A DNA stretch of 64,000 bases from Betaproteobacteria bacterium Ga0077540 (GCA_001464125.1 LNEP01000001.1:1-64000), one strand, 5' to 3'. Shown: positions 1 to 8,335, counted from the first letter of the stretch. Made by a program: numbers and translations. Notes: generated by a model not told the origin, from the sequence alone.

Positions 1-66
1 AGATTAGGATATTTATCGCCTGCTACTTTTACGCAGCAATACTATAAAAAATTGCTTGCGGCTTAA
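1..66 (+). CDS. C-terminal tail of IS3-family transposase (OrfB), partial
   Basis: Frame 1 gives 21 residues (RLGYLSPATF, then TQQYYKKLLAA) and a TAA stop. The GYLSP sequence followed by a short tail is typical of the extreme C-terminus of the DDE integrase-core protein of IS3-type elements. Only this tail is present, so the catalytic residues cannot be checked. The reading frame differs from that of the propeller remnant that follows. Confidence 0.65.
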   Translation, partial: RLGYLSPATFTQQYYKKLLAA

Positions 67-97
67 CCCGTTCGACTCTTTGATTGACAGCATAGGT
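1..97 (+). mobile_element. Right end of an IS3-family insertion sequence (partial)
   Basis: The element enters from outside the window. Frame 1 encodes the last residues of a transposase and stops at 64-66. About 30 bases of non-coding sequence follow before an intact beta-propeller reading frame begins near 98. That spacing suits an IS3-family right end, and the last bases (about 87-97) read TGACCTATGCT on the opposite strand, beginning TGA like many IS3-family terminal repeats. A perfect TTGACA lies at 84-89; IS3 elements often carry an outward -35 hexamer near an end. The exact boundary is inferred, because the left end and any target duplication are out of view. Confidence 0.55.
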
Positions 98-607
98 CAT
101 GTGGCCAATCGTGATAGCAATGATGTGGGTGTGATTGATACACGCACCCACAAGATTGTGAACAAAATCAATGTTGGCAAGCATCCATTTGGTGTGGCGC
201 TATCTGGTAACGGCCAGTTTGTGTATGTGGTCAATGTGGAGAGCAATTCAGTCTCTGTTATTGATGTAAAACGGGATGTCGTCATCGCCACAGTGCCAGT
301 CGGTGAGCACCCTTATTGTGTGACCACCAATTCGGATGGCTCAACCCTCTACGTGACCAACACCCATGAGGACACGGTTTCTGTGATTGATGCTAAAACC
401 TATCAAGTGAAGCACGTTATCAAGGTGGGTGGCACGCCAGAAGGCATTGCTTACGACCACCAGCATCAACGTGTGTATGTAGCCAGTTGGATGGATAACG
501 CACTGACTGTGATTGATGCCAAAACAAATCAAGTGATTAAAAGCATCCCTACGGGATCACAATCGCGTGCTTTTGGAGCTTTTATTGCAACACCTTCAAT
601 TCAATAA
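98..607 (+). pseudogene. YVTN-repeat beta-propeller protein, 5' end lost to the IS insertion
   Basis: An open frame to 607 encodes four to five YVTN-type propeller blades (VANRDSNDVGVID, then YVVNVESNSVSVID, YVTNTHEDTVSVID, YVASWMDNALTVID). The family is normally secreted and about 300 or more residues long, but no signal peptide or first blades are present. The frame continues upstream only into the putative IS end, with a TTG at 56 as the sole possible start. The family accompanies PQQ-dependent dehydrogenases, which fits the intact paralogue at 1927-2892. It is probably a non-functional remnant, although a fusion product read from the TTG cannot be excluded. Confidence 0.7.
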
Positions 608-642
608 TTCTTTTCAAGTATTTTTTCAAAACAGGAGTATGT

Positions 643-1182
643 ATGCGTTTTCTCTCTCAATTAATATTTGCCGCTTGTTTTTTACCGTTAACGCTTTCAG
701 CGGCCAATGCGCCTAGTCAACAAAAGGTGATTCGTGAAGTAGTGATTAAAGCAGATGCGGCCAAAGTATGGGCCGTGGTGAAAGAGTTTGGCGCGATTCA
801 CCAATGGCATCCTGTTGTAGAAAGCACCACCACAGAAACCAAAGCAGATGAGACTGGCACAGTATTGTTGCATCGCACGCTTACGCTCAAAGGTGGCGGT
901 ACTTTGTTAGAAAAGCAGACGATCAATTCTGACGAGGAAATGAAGTTGGAATATCGCATTGTAGAAGGTGTGTTGCCCGTCAGTGGTTATCGCGCCAATA
1001 TGGTGGTGAAAGCGGGCCCCAATGCGGGCGAAACAACGGTGACTTGGACAGGCCGTTTCTACAATAAAGCAAACAAAGTGGATGCGCCAGCGGGTGAAGA
1101 CAATGCAACGGCGGTGAAGGCAATTGAAGGCGTTTATGACGCAGGGTTGCCTAACCTTAAAAAAGTCATCGAGGCACAGTAA
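643..1182 (+). CDS. MxaD-like periplasmic SRPBCC-family protein (paralogue 1)
   Basis: The 179-residue protein has a signal peptide (about residues 1-23, hydrophobic, ending SAANA) and one START/SRPBCC fold domain with the signature VWAVVKEFGAIHQWHPVV. Length and architecture match MxaD, a periplasmic protein reported to promote interaction of methanol dehydrogenase with cytochrome cL. An AGGAG lies just before the ATG. A close paralogue follows 39 bases downstream, and the mxaRSACKL genes lie further on. Usual mxa clusters place mxaD after mxaL, so the position here is atypical. The methanol-oxidation role is inferred from family and context. Confidence 0.8.
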   Translation: MRFLSQLIFAACFLPLTLSAANAPSQQKVIREVVIKADAAKVWAVVKEFGAIHQWHPVVESTTTETKADETGTVLLHRTLTLKGGGTLLEKQTINSDEEMKLEYRIVEGVLPVSGYRANMVVKAGPNAGETTVTWTGRFYNKANKVDAPAGEDNATAVKAIEGVYDAGLPNLKKVIEAQ

Positions 1183-1221
1183 ATATTGCTGACTGAATTT
1201 GAATAAAAATAGGAAGTAGAT

Positions 1222-1779
1222 ATGAAAAAAATATGGATAAGTTTAGCTATGCTCATGATGTTGCCAATAAGCGCTATCGCACATGGGCCAAGTGGTCAAA
1301 AGGTCGTCAAAGAATTTGAAGTAAACGCTGCACCAGCAAAAGTATGGACCTTGCTCAAAGACTTTGGCGCGATTCAACAATGGCATCCAGATGTGGTGAG
1401 TGTAAAAACGGAGACAAAAGCCGATGCCGATAGTGGCAAAGAAATGTTGCATCGGCTGGTGACACTCAAAGATGGCACGGCATTTTTAGAAAAGTTGCGT
1501 GAGGTGAATGACGCTGAGATGAAGTTGGATTACAAAATGGTGGATACACCTGAAAGCACGATTGCTGTGAGTAACTACCGAACCGTGGTGTTCGTGAAAC
1601 AAGGCGCTACCTCCAACCAATCGATTGTCAGTTTGACCGCGCGCTTTTATAACAAAGCGAACACCATGGAAGCGCCACCTGGGGCAGATAATCCTGCTGC
1701 CAATAAGGCGATTAATGCGCTGTACGATGCAGCCGCGATGGGTAAGCTATTCGGGAATAAATCCCAGTCATTTCTGTGA
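1222..1779 (+). CDS. MxaD-like periplasmic SRPBCC-family protein (paralogue 2)
   Basis: This 185-residue protein has a signal peptide (MKKIWISLAMLMMLPISAIA) and the same SRPBCC domain as its upstream neighbour, sharing VWTLLKDFGAIQQWHPDVV, ETKAD, RFYNKAN and APPGADNPA. The two look like a tandem duplication that has since diverged. After the shared YDA sequence the C-terminal tail differs completely from paralogue 1 (AAMGKLFGNKSQSFL), which could be natural drift or an old frameshift near the end. A terminator follows at 1862-1896, so this pair is probably a transcription unit separate from the downstream propeller gene. Confidence 0.78.
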   Translation: MKKIWISLAMLMMLPISAIAHGPSGQKVVKEFEVNAAPAKVWTLLKDFGAIQQWHPDVVSVKTETKADADSGKEMLHRLVTLKDGTAFLEKLREVNDAEMKLDYKMVDTPESTIAVSNYRTVVFVKQGATSNQSIVSLTARFYNKANTMEAPPGADNPAANKAINALYDAAAMGKLFGNKSQSFL

Positions 1780-1861
1780 GTTTTGGAGTATCCATCACGG
1801 GAGAAACGTTTGATACTGACAGTGCTCATTCGAGATTAAAACAATAAAGTTCGCAAACACT

Positions 1862-1896
1862 AAAAACTAGGCACATTCACCGCCTAGTTTTTTTTT
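1862..1896 (+). terminator. Rho-independent terminator
   Basis: A perfect 11-bp stem, AAAAACTAGGC (1862-1872) with GCCTAGTTTTT (1882-1892), has a 9-base loop and a run of nine T (1888-1896). It lies between the second MxaD-like gene and the propeller gene and should end transcription of the upstream genes. The A/T flanks make it partly effective on the minus strand too. Confidence 0.85.
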
Positions 1897-1926
1897 AGCA
1901 TCACCATTAGCTGCACAAGGAGATAT

Positions 1927-2892
1927 ATGAATAAAGCATTTCTACCAATGGCGCTTTCAGCCATCGTATCCACCGCCTTCGTTTCAACATTGTATGCCGC
2001 ACCACTGGCGTATGTGCCTAACGAAAAAGATGGCAATGTTTCTGTGATTGATACAGAGACAGATAAAGTGATTTACCAACTACCCAACAAGGGCCGGTTT
2101 GGCAAAAAAATTCAGGCTGTTGCTATTCAGCCCGATGGTAAGAAACTTTATGTAGTCGTCAGAGATAAAAATGCAGTCGCTATTGTGAATTTAGAAACGC
2201 AGAAACAAGAAAGCTTAGTCAAAGTTGGCGATGAACCCGAAGGGATTAGCATTTCTCCAGATGGTAAAACGCTAGCAGCATGTTTAGAGGAAGAAAATGC
2301 GGTGTCGTTTGTGGATTTAGCCACCTCTAAACTCGCCCATACCACAAATACACAAGGGCGAAATCCTGAGCATTGTGAGTATTCTCCTGAGGGCAAATGG
2401 TTGTTAGCAAGCAATGAAGAAAGCGGCGATGTGGATGTCATTGACGTTGCGACACACAAATCCGTTCACCTAATTAAAGCGACTAAACACCCAAGAGGCA
2501 TTGGGTTTTCACCTGACGGAAAGCTAGCCTATATTGCTAATGAAGCGGCCAACTTAGTCGAAGTAGTCTCCGTAGGCGATTGGGCTATATTGCATCGCAT
2601 TCCTGTTGGTTTACGCTCCAATGGCATCAAGGTGTCGCATGATGGCAGCCGCGTCTATGTCAGTAATGGCGGTGATCACAATATTAGTGTGATTGACACA
2701 GCTAGCAACAAAGTGACCGCAACAATTCCAGTGGGCAAGCGTCCATGGAATATGGCGCTCACGCCTGATGGTAAAAAGTTATACGTCGCAAATGGTCGAA
2801 GCAATAGCGTATCTGCTATCGATACCGCAACATTAAAAGTCATCAAAGAAATCCCTGTTGGGCAATTGCCATGGGGCGTTGTCATTCAATAA
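1927..2892 (+). CDS. PQQ-dependent catabolism-associated beta-propeller protein
   Basis: The 321-residue protein has a signal peptide ending near residue 25 (STLYAAP) followed by about seven YVTN/PQQ-type blades (for example YVPNEKDGNVSVIDTETDKV, YVSNGGDHNISVIDTASNKV). Sequence and length match the family TIGR03866 found beside PQQ-dependent alcohol dehydrogenases. Its biochemical role is unestablished; a periplasmic scaffold or accessory function is assumed. An AAGGAG lies 6-7 bases before the ATG. The SoxYZ-like carrier gene, which commonly accompanies this family, starts 59 bases downstream. The truncated propeller at 98-607 is a paralogue. Confidence 0.85.
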   Translation: MNKAFLPMALSAIVSTAFVSTLYAAPLAYVPNEKDGNVSVIDTETDKVIYQLPNKGRFGKKIQAVAIQPDGKKLYVVVRDKNAVAIVNLETQKQESLVKVGDEPEGISISPDGKTLAACLEEENAVSFVDLATSKLAHTTNTQGRNPEHCEYSPEGKWLLASNEESGDVDVIDVATHKSVHLIKATKHPRGIGFSPDGKLAYIANEAANLVEVVSVGDWAILHRIPVGLRSNGIKVSHDGSRVYVSNGGDHNISVIDTASNKVTATIPVGKRPWNMALTPDGKKLYVANGRSNSVSAIDTATLKVIKEIPVGQLPWGVVIQ

Positions 2893-2951
2893 ATGCTAAC
2901 AGACAGTCAGTCAGAAGTAGTGCAGTGCATTACTTCTGTTCTGCTGAATCA

Positions 2952-3782
2952 ATGGCAATTAAGTCAAATCAAGTGCTTAACATAGCTAAGGTGCTCAAGA
3001 GTAGTGTGATTGCGCTTCTCTATTTTTCACATATTCCTGAGGTAATCGGCGCGCCAGTGATGGATCATTGGCCAGTCATACAACAGACTTTTTTTGCAGG
3101 CAGAACAGTACAACTGAATCCAGCCTATATTCAGATAGAGGCGCCTCTACAAGCCGAAGATGCGGCTGTCGTCCCTGTGGCGATACAGATAGATATTCCA
3201 GATGTGCACAATGTGCACATCGCGCGTATCTATCTTTTTACAGACGCAAATCCAATTGTGCACACCGCCACTTTTTCCCCTCAGCAACCAGTCCGTCAAT
3301 TCAAGCTCGCTACACGTATTCGTTTAGAAAGTAATAGCCAATTTCGTGTGATTGTAGAAGATAGCCAAGGGCATTTATTCATGCATGCTGTCCCCATTAA
3401 AACGCCAGGCGGTGGATGTGGTGGAGGTCTCACGGCAGATGAAGCCATGCTGCGTGCAACTTCGGGTGAGATGAAGGTACAGCCGCATTGGCTAGCAGCG
3501 CCTGCTTTGCCCGAAATCTCGTTTTATATTAAGCACCCTATGCGTACTGGTTTTGAAAGAACGACGCAAGGCTATTATGCAAAGGCTTGGTATATCAATC
3601 ACCTAGCATTTCAGTTGAATCAACAGGCGTTTTTACAGGCGGAGTTAGGGCCCGGTATTAGCGCAAACCCTTACATGCGCTTTGCATTAACAAGTATTGA
3701 TTCAGCGGAGTTATTGGTAGAGGCCAAGGATAACGAGGGCAAAGTGTTTCATCAGTCATTTGTGATTGGTAAACAGCCTTAA
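2952..3782 (+). CDS. Quinoprotein dehydrogenase-associated SoxYZ-like carrier
   Basis: The 276-residue protein has an N-terminal signal sequence (about residues 1-35), a SoxY-like domain ending in the carrier motif GGGCGGG with its cysteine at about residue 156, then a SoxZ-like domain (about 180-276). In Sox systems the terminal GGCGG cysteine of SoxY carries sulfur intermediates bound to SoxZ. Here both parts are fused and the motif is internal, as in TIGR04557, which accompanies PQQ dehydrogenases rather than thiosulfate oxidation. The ATG at 2952 gives a sensible signal peptide; the frame extends upstream into the propeller gene but has no better start. No soxABCD is nearby. Confidence 0.82.
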   Translation: MAIKSNQVLNIAKVLKSSVIALLYFSHIPEVIGAPVMDHWPVIQQTFFAGRTVQLNPAYIQIEAPLQAEDAAVVPVAIQIDIPDVHNVHIARIYLFTDANPIVHTATFSPQQPVRQFKLATRIRLESNSQFRVIVEDSQGHLFMHAVPIKTPGGGCGGGLTADEAMLRATSGEMKVQPHWLAAPALPEISFYIKHPMRTGFERTTQGYYAKAWYINHLAFQLNQQAFLQAELGPGISANPYMRFALTSIDSAELLVEAKDNEGKVFHQSFVIGKQP

Positions 3783-3877
3783 TTTAGTCTATTGGTCGGG
3801 ATATTTTCCCTATCCCACCATTCAAAAAGTCTGTTCAATACAGCTTTGTATACCTCACCCATTCGACATCCATCACC

Positions 3878-4897
3878 ATGAACTCAGATCAAGTATTAAT
3901 CGATTGGCGCAACCGTGCGCTGATGCTAGAAAAAGAGCTCAATCAAATCATCTTAGGTTTATCTCCCGCGATTCGACTGCTATTGATTGCCATGTTTTCT
4001 AAAGGGCATGTGTTGCTGGAAGGCAATGTGGGCGTGGGCAAAACAACTTTATTACGTGCCGCAGCAAGAGGGTTGGGTGGCGGCTATCAACGGGTGGAGG
4101 GCACAATCGATTTAATGCCACAGGATTTGATTTATCACACCTATATTGATCCTGAAGGCAAACCTAAAGTAGAGCGCGGCCCCATTGTGGCGCAAGGTGA
4201 AAACTTATCTGTCTTCTTTTTTAATGAGATTAATCGTGCCAGACCGCAAGTGCATTCTTTGTTGTTACGTGTGATGGCGGAGCGCAGTGTCAGTGCGTTT
4301 AATCAAGAACATTACTTTCCCCATTTGCAAGTATTTGCAGACCGAAACGCGGTAGAACGTGATGAGACATTTGAATTGCCAGGCGCAGCTCGCGACCGCT
4401 TTTTAATGGAAATTGAAATTGCACCAAGCAATGATAGTGAAGTGCATAAAGCGCTGACATTTGATACACGCTTTCACGATACCGATACGTTAATTCATGG
4501 TGTGAGTCCAGGATTGTTGGATTTTAAAGCGCTAACCGCATTTGCCAGCCAGCTGCAACAAAGTGTTACGGCAAACGCATCGGCGCAAGACTATGTGGAG
4601 CATTTACGCAAAGCGACCCATCGACCTCAAGATTATGGTGTTGTGTTGCCAGATGTGGATATGGACGATTTGATGCTAGCAGGCATGGGGCCTCGAGGCA
4701 GTAGCATGCTGGTACGTGCTGCCAAAGTGTCTGCTTGGTTAGATGGACGTTTAAACTTAACGCCTGAAGACATTGCTGCCGTATTTCATCAGGTGGTTGC
4801 GCATCGTGTATTTTTCTCGCCTATTTATGAATTACAAAGAAGTTGGCTAGCAAAAGCCTACACGCAAGCCATATTAAGGCAAGTGCCAACGGCCTAG
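3878..4897 (+). CDS. mxaR: MxaR, MoxR-family AAA+ ATPase
   Basis: This 339-residue MoxR-type AAA+ ATPase has Walker A GNVGVGKTT (about residues 48-56), a Walker B region FFFNEINRA (about 112-120) and a C-terminal lid domain. MoxR ATPases act with von Willebrand-A proteins to mature or assemble cofactor-containing enzymes. This gene opens the order ATPase-DUF58-mxaA-mxaC-mxaK-mxaL that defines the methanol dehydrogenase maturation set, in which MxaA, MxaK and MxaL are linked to metal insertion. It is cytoplasmic. A 95-base gap separates it from the SoxYZ-like gene, and mxaS follows within 13 bases. Confidence 0.9.
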   Translation: MNSDQVLIDWRNRALMLEKELNQIILGLSPAIRLLLIAMFSKGHVLLEGNVGVGKTTLLRAAARGLGGGYQRVEGTIDLMPQDLIYHTYIDPEGKPKVERGPIVAQGENLSVFFFNEINRARPQVHSLLLRVMAERSVSAFNQEHYFPHLQVFADRNAVERDETFELPGAARDRFLMEIEIAPSNDSEVHKALTFDTRFHDTDTLIHGVSPGLLDFKALTAFASQLQQSVTANASAQDYVEHLRKATHRPQDYGVVLPDVDMDDLMLAGMGPRGSSMLVRAAKVSAWLDGRLNLTPEDIAAVFHQVVAHRVFFSPIYELQRSWLAKAYTQAILRQVPTA

Positions 4898-4910
4898 TCG
4901 AAGTGTGCAC

Positions 4911-5762
4911 ATGAAGCAACAGTGGATTGACTATCGCATTCAATGGAAACCAACGGGGCATCAATCAGGTGCCATGCGCGGCTTGTCTGCGGGCATTGGT
5001 GATCACCTGCGTGCGTTGGCGCTGTTGCGCGATTATCCAGACCCAAGGCGCTTAGATTTGAGGGCGAGCTTACGCGATCCATTTGAACGCCTATACGTGA
5101 GGGACACCTATCTAAATACCGCACTTAAATTAATTGTGCTGGTAGATGCTTCTGCCTCTATGGGCTATGTGGGAGCAGTCAATCGTTGGCAGGTCGCGCA
5201 AGACATTGCTGCACAATTGGCACTGTCTGCTTATCGCACTGGCGATGCATTTGGCCTGTATGTGGCTCACCAGTCGTTGATACGAGAAGGTACGTTGCCG
5301 CCCAGACTGAATCGCTCGGCATGGCATTGGATACAACAACGTTTTCATCACATCCAGCCGCAAGGCCATCGTATAGATGGCTTAATCCACGTCACATCGC
5401 AACTCCCCAGAAAGCGTAGTTTAGTGTTTTTGGTCTCCGACTTTGGATGGTCAGAAAGCGATATCAAAACCATGTTTAAAAAACTGAATCATCACGATGT
5501 GATTCCTATCGTGTTAGAAGATCCATTTGAAGTTACGCAAGCGCCTAAACAAGGCATGGCGATTTTGCAAGATGCAGAAACTGGGCAATCCAGATTTGTA
5601 TGGATGCGTGCAGGGCTTATCCAATCGTTAGCACACAAACGATTGCAGCATCAGCAAATGTTGCAGCAACTCAGTCGCTTGTATGGCTACAAACCATTTT
5701 TAGTGCACGGCCAATTTAATCCGCTGGCTTTAACGCATTACTTTATGGAGCGCCACACATGA
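4911..5762 (+). CDS. mxaS: MxaS, DUF58/von Willebrand-like protein
   Basis: This 283-residue soluble protein belongs to the DUF58 family. An N-terminal part with DPRRLDLRASLRDPFERL leads into a VWA-like fold with the metal-site motif VDASASMG (DxSxS). DUF58 proteins pair with MoxR ATPases, matching the gene upstream. An in-frame GTG at 4905 is an alternative start two codons earlier; the ATG at 4911 is chosen by convention, as neither has a strong ribosome-binding site. Its end overlaps mxaA by four bases (ATGA), which suggests translational coupling. Confidence 0.88.
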   Translation: MKQQWIDYRIQWKPTGHQSGAMRGLSAGIGDHLRALALLRDYPDPRRLDLRASLRDPFERLYVRDTYLNTALKLIVLVDASASMGYVGAVNRWQVAQDIAAQLALSAYRTGDAFGLYVAHQSLIREGTLPPRLNRSAWHWIQQRFHHIQPQGHRIDGLIHVTSQLPRKRSLVFLVSDFGWSESDIKTMFKKLNHHDVIPIVLEDPFEVTQAPKQGMAILQDAETGQSRFVWMRAGLIQSLAHKRLQHQQMLQQLSRLYGYKPFLVHGQFNPLALTHYFMERHT

Positions 5763-6679
5763 GGCGCTTCTATTATCTTTGTCTGATGGTATGGTTGCCT
5801 TACACTGCGTTTGGTAACACTGCATCCCCGTTTAACGTAGAAGTGGCCATGCGAGACAGTGGCTATCACTTGGGGGATTTTATTCATCAGACAATCACCT
5901 TTACCTTGCCTAAGGACGCCGATTTAGATGAAGAAAGTTTGCCGCTCACCGGCTATGTGAAACCATGGTTAGATTTATCAACATTAAGCTACAAGCAACA
6001 AGGTGACACGGTACAGTTGTTTCTGACTTGGCAGATTTTTGCCACGGTAGAGATTGCCCAAGCACTTAAAACGCCTGCATTGGTGTTAAAAACAAAAGCA
6101 AAACCTGCACAAGAGATACTTATCCCTGCGCAGTCTTTTTATTACTCTCCAGTCTTCCCCTATCCGCTAGCAGAAACAAAACGACAAAATGATTTGCCAC
6201 CACTCGCATTCAATACGCAGACGCCATTGATTGGACTGATAGTGTTCAGCACTTTGGGTGTGCTGTTGACCTTGTGTTGGATGTGGCTAAAAGACTGGTT
6301 GCCTTGGTCAAAAAATCCAGGCCCAATTGCAAAGCTGGCAAAGTCAATGCGCCACCAAACTGTACAGACTATCGATGCCAAAGCGTTGCAAGCTATTTAC
6401 CATGACCTTAATGCAACTGCAGGCGAAAGTTTGTTCCCGTCTAATTTGACTCAACTGTTCAATCAAGCCCCTTATTTGCTACCTTATCAACCCGAGGTGG
6501 AGCAATGCTTTGCCGTATGTTGGCGCGCAATGTATGGTGACCAGCCTTTAAGCCTTAGCCAAGGTGCAGTATCAAAAGAGCTTACGCTAGATTGGATTGC
6601 GAAGGCTGCCATTGCAGAGCGTTTGTTTTTAAGAAAAGCGTCACCTTTACCCACGCAACACGCGCTCATACTGAAATGA
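5759..6679 (+). CDS. mxaA: MxaA, methanol dehydrogenase maturation protein
   Basis: The 306-residue protein has a signal peptide (about residues 1-19, ending AFGN), a periplasmic domain to about residue 150, one membrane segment (LIGLIVFSTLGVLLTLCWMW, about 157-176) and a cytoplasmic C-terminal domain. This matches MxaA, for which genetics in methylotrophs indicates a role in calcium insertion into methanol dehydrogenase. It overlaps mxaS and mxaC by ATGA junctions, so the block is co-translated. Identification rests partly on gene order because MxaA sequences diverge. Confidence 0.85.
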   Translation: MRRFYYLCLMVWLPYTAFGNTASPFNVEVAMRDSGYHLGDFIHQTITFTLPKDADLDEESLPLTGYVKPWLDLSTLSYKQQGDTVQLFLTWQIFATVEIAQALKTPALVLKTKAKPAQEILIPAQSFYYSPVFPYPLAETKRQNDLPPLAFNTQTPLIGLIVFSTLGVLLTLCWMWLKDWLPWSKNPGPIAKLAKSMRHQTVQTIDAKALQAIYHDLNATAGESLFPSNLTQLFNQAPYLLPYQPEVEQCFAVCWRAMYGDQPLSLSQGAVSKELTLDWIAKAAIAERLFLRKASPLPTQHALILK

Positions 6680-7743
6680 GTCCATTACATTTTTTAAAAC
6701 CAGAGTTGTTATGGTTGCTGCCCTTGGCTGTATTGCCGCTACTCTCGCATGGTGTCAAACAATTTAGCTACCCAAGTTTGATGAATTGGCCCAAAGATGT
6801 AGCTTCACTCAATGTGCGTTGGGCAATCCGAGCAATCGCTGCATTGGTCATCATTAGCTTAGTGATTGCGGCTGCAGCACCGTTCACAGAAGGCGGTACA
6901 GAAAGCCGTATTGGGCTTGGGGCAGAAATTGTAGTCGTGCTAGACCGCAGCGGCAGTATGTCTGAGGGGTTAAAGGGGCGAGATTACAATCGACAGTCAG
7001 CAGAGGCTGGCGAGTCTGATGCGCATTTTTTAAGCAAGATTGAAGCAGCGCGCGCAGTATTATTAAAGTTCATGCAGCAGCGCCCCGCAGACACTTTTGG
7101 CATTGTGGCATTTAATGCATCTCCCATCAGTGTCGCATCCTTGTCTTCAGATCGCGCATTAGCAGAGGCCGCATTATTGAGCGCACAAAGCCAAAGCACA
7201 GGGTTTACCGCGCTTGGTCGTGCACTTGCCTTGGCTTTAGATTATTTTGAAGGCCGTCCTTATACTGCATCAAGATTAATTCTATTGGTCTCGGATGGTG
7301 ACGCCGTGATAGAGGGCGAAGATCAAGAGATATTGAAGCAAGCGTTTATTCGCCAGCGCGCCAAATTGATGTGGATTTATGTGAGAGGGGAGCGTGAGCA
7401 AAGCATACTAGACACAGTCATCGCTGGGGATAATGAAATCATCACGGCTCAAGATATGGCTTATGCTGCGCGGCAGCAAATGGCTTCGATGCATCAAGTA
7501 TTTTCGCAATTGGGCATGCCGTATCAGGCCTTTGAGGTCGATAGCGAACAAGGCCTGAACAAAGCAATTCAGGCGGTCAGCAACGCAACCAATCAACCCA
7601 CACGCTACGAGTATCGTCTGCCAAGAAAACACTACGCCCACTACTTATATATGCTTGCGATTGTATTGATGGGGCTACTGGTGTGGATTAAACAGCAAGA
7701 AATCGTTGTCTGGCAATCATCTCCCTCTGGCAAGTCTAGGTAA
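6676..7743 (+). CDS. mxaC: MxaC, membrane VWA-domain protein
   Basis: The 355-residue protein has two N-terminal membrane segments (about residues 8-25 and 53-73), a von Willebrand factor A domain with the MIDAS motif VVVLDRSGSMS (DxSxS) at about residue 92, and a C-terminal membrane segment (about 325-345). This is the BatA-like layout of MxaC. The ATG at 6676 overlaps the mxaA stop (ATGA) and gives the hydrophobic start MSPLHFLKPELLWLLPL; an upstream in-frame extension inside mxaA is rejected. mxaK begins six bases after its stop. Confidence 0.88.
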   Translation: MSPLHFLKPELLWLLPLAVLPLLSHGVKQFSYPSLMNWPKDVASLNVRWAIRAIAALVIISLVIAAAAPFTEGGTESRIGLGAEIVVVLDRSGSMSEGLKGRDYNRQSAEAGESDAHFLSKIEAARAVLLKFMQQRPADTFGIVAFNASPISVASLSSDRALAEAALLSAQSQSTGFTALGRALALALDYFEGRPYTASRLILLVSDGDAVIEGEDQEILKQAFIRQRAKLMWIYVRGEREQSILDTVIAGDNEIITAQDMAYAARQQMASMHQVFSQLGMPYQAFEVDSEQGLNKAIQAVSNATNQPTRYEYRLPRKHYAHYLYMLAIVLMGLLVWIKQQEIVVWQSSPSGKSR

Positions 7744-7749
7744 CGAGGT

Positions 7750-8335
7750 ATGCATATCACACACCATCAACAACGGTTTTGGATTAAGCATTCGCAGACT
7801 GTACTAGCAGTTGCTGCTGTATTGAGTTTTTTGGCGGCACTTGTTTGTGCGCACGCATGGTGGCAAGCGCGCCAACTGAATATTGCCTATCAACATCACA
7901 CCATAGTAAAGCAGCCGATTGCACTGCATGAGACGCAAAAGGCGTATAGCATTGGGTATTTGCAAGCCAAAAATGGGCAGCCAACACAAGCCATCAAATC
8001 ACTCATGATTGCAGAAGCTTCAGACAATCCAGACATTCGGGTACGTGGGCAATCTGTATTTTGATAGTGCAATCGCTGCAGCGAATATTGCCAATGGTGG
8101 CGCTCACCAGCAGGCAGTGGCACATATTGAGTTGGCGAGAGAGGCTTATAAAGGGGCGTTGCGTATTAGGCCAGACATGCATGCGGCAAGGTTTAATTTA
8201 GAGTTGTTAGATAGACTTAGCCCAGAAAAACGTACGCAAGGCTGGGAAGCTGAGACCGATGGCGTGACGCTACAGCCATTTAAGCGCAACGGCACAGCCA
8301 TGATGCGGGACAACAAGCGCAGAGGTTTGCCGTAA
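7750..8335 (+). pseudogene. mxaK: MxaK, TPR-like membrane protein, split by a frameshift
   Basis: The first frame (7750-8064) encodes a membrane segment (about residues 16-36) and the start of a TPR-like domain (QAKNGQPTQAIKSLMIAEASDNPDIR). It then runs into a stop after a nonsense tail (VRGQSVF). Homology resumes one base later in frame 2 (YVGNLYFDSAIAAAN) and continues to 8335. Dropping one G from the GGG at 8039-8041 restores a continuous protein of about 194 residues, a plausible MxaK length; loss of 3n+2 bases is an alternative. MxaK is implicated with MxaA and MxaL in calcium insertion. It may be a real mutation, a sequencing error or, less likely, frameshifting. Confidence 0.8.

Noticed and set aside
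84-112. Complete outward promoter at the IS end
   Set aside because: TTGACA at 84-89 is perfect, but no TATAAT-like hexamer lies 16-18 bases downstream. It is kept only as a remark on the IS end.
1720-1779. Frameshift in the second MxaD-like gene
   Set aside because: The tail differs from paralogue 1 after the shared YDA, but no other frame restores the paralogue sequence, so a simple frameshift is not supported.
2871-2951. Longer N-terminus for the SoxYZ-like carrier starting inside the propeller gene
   Set aside because: The extension overlaps the propeller coding sequence and puts charged residues before the signal sequence; the ATG at 2952 gives a normal signal peptide.
5130-5369. Minus-strand reading frame inside mxaS
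   Set aside because: It is a shadow of the mxaS coding frame with no start signal or family resemblance.
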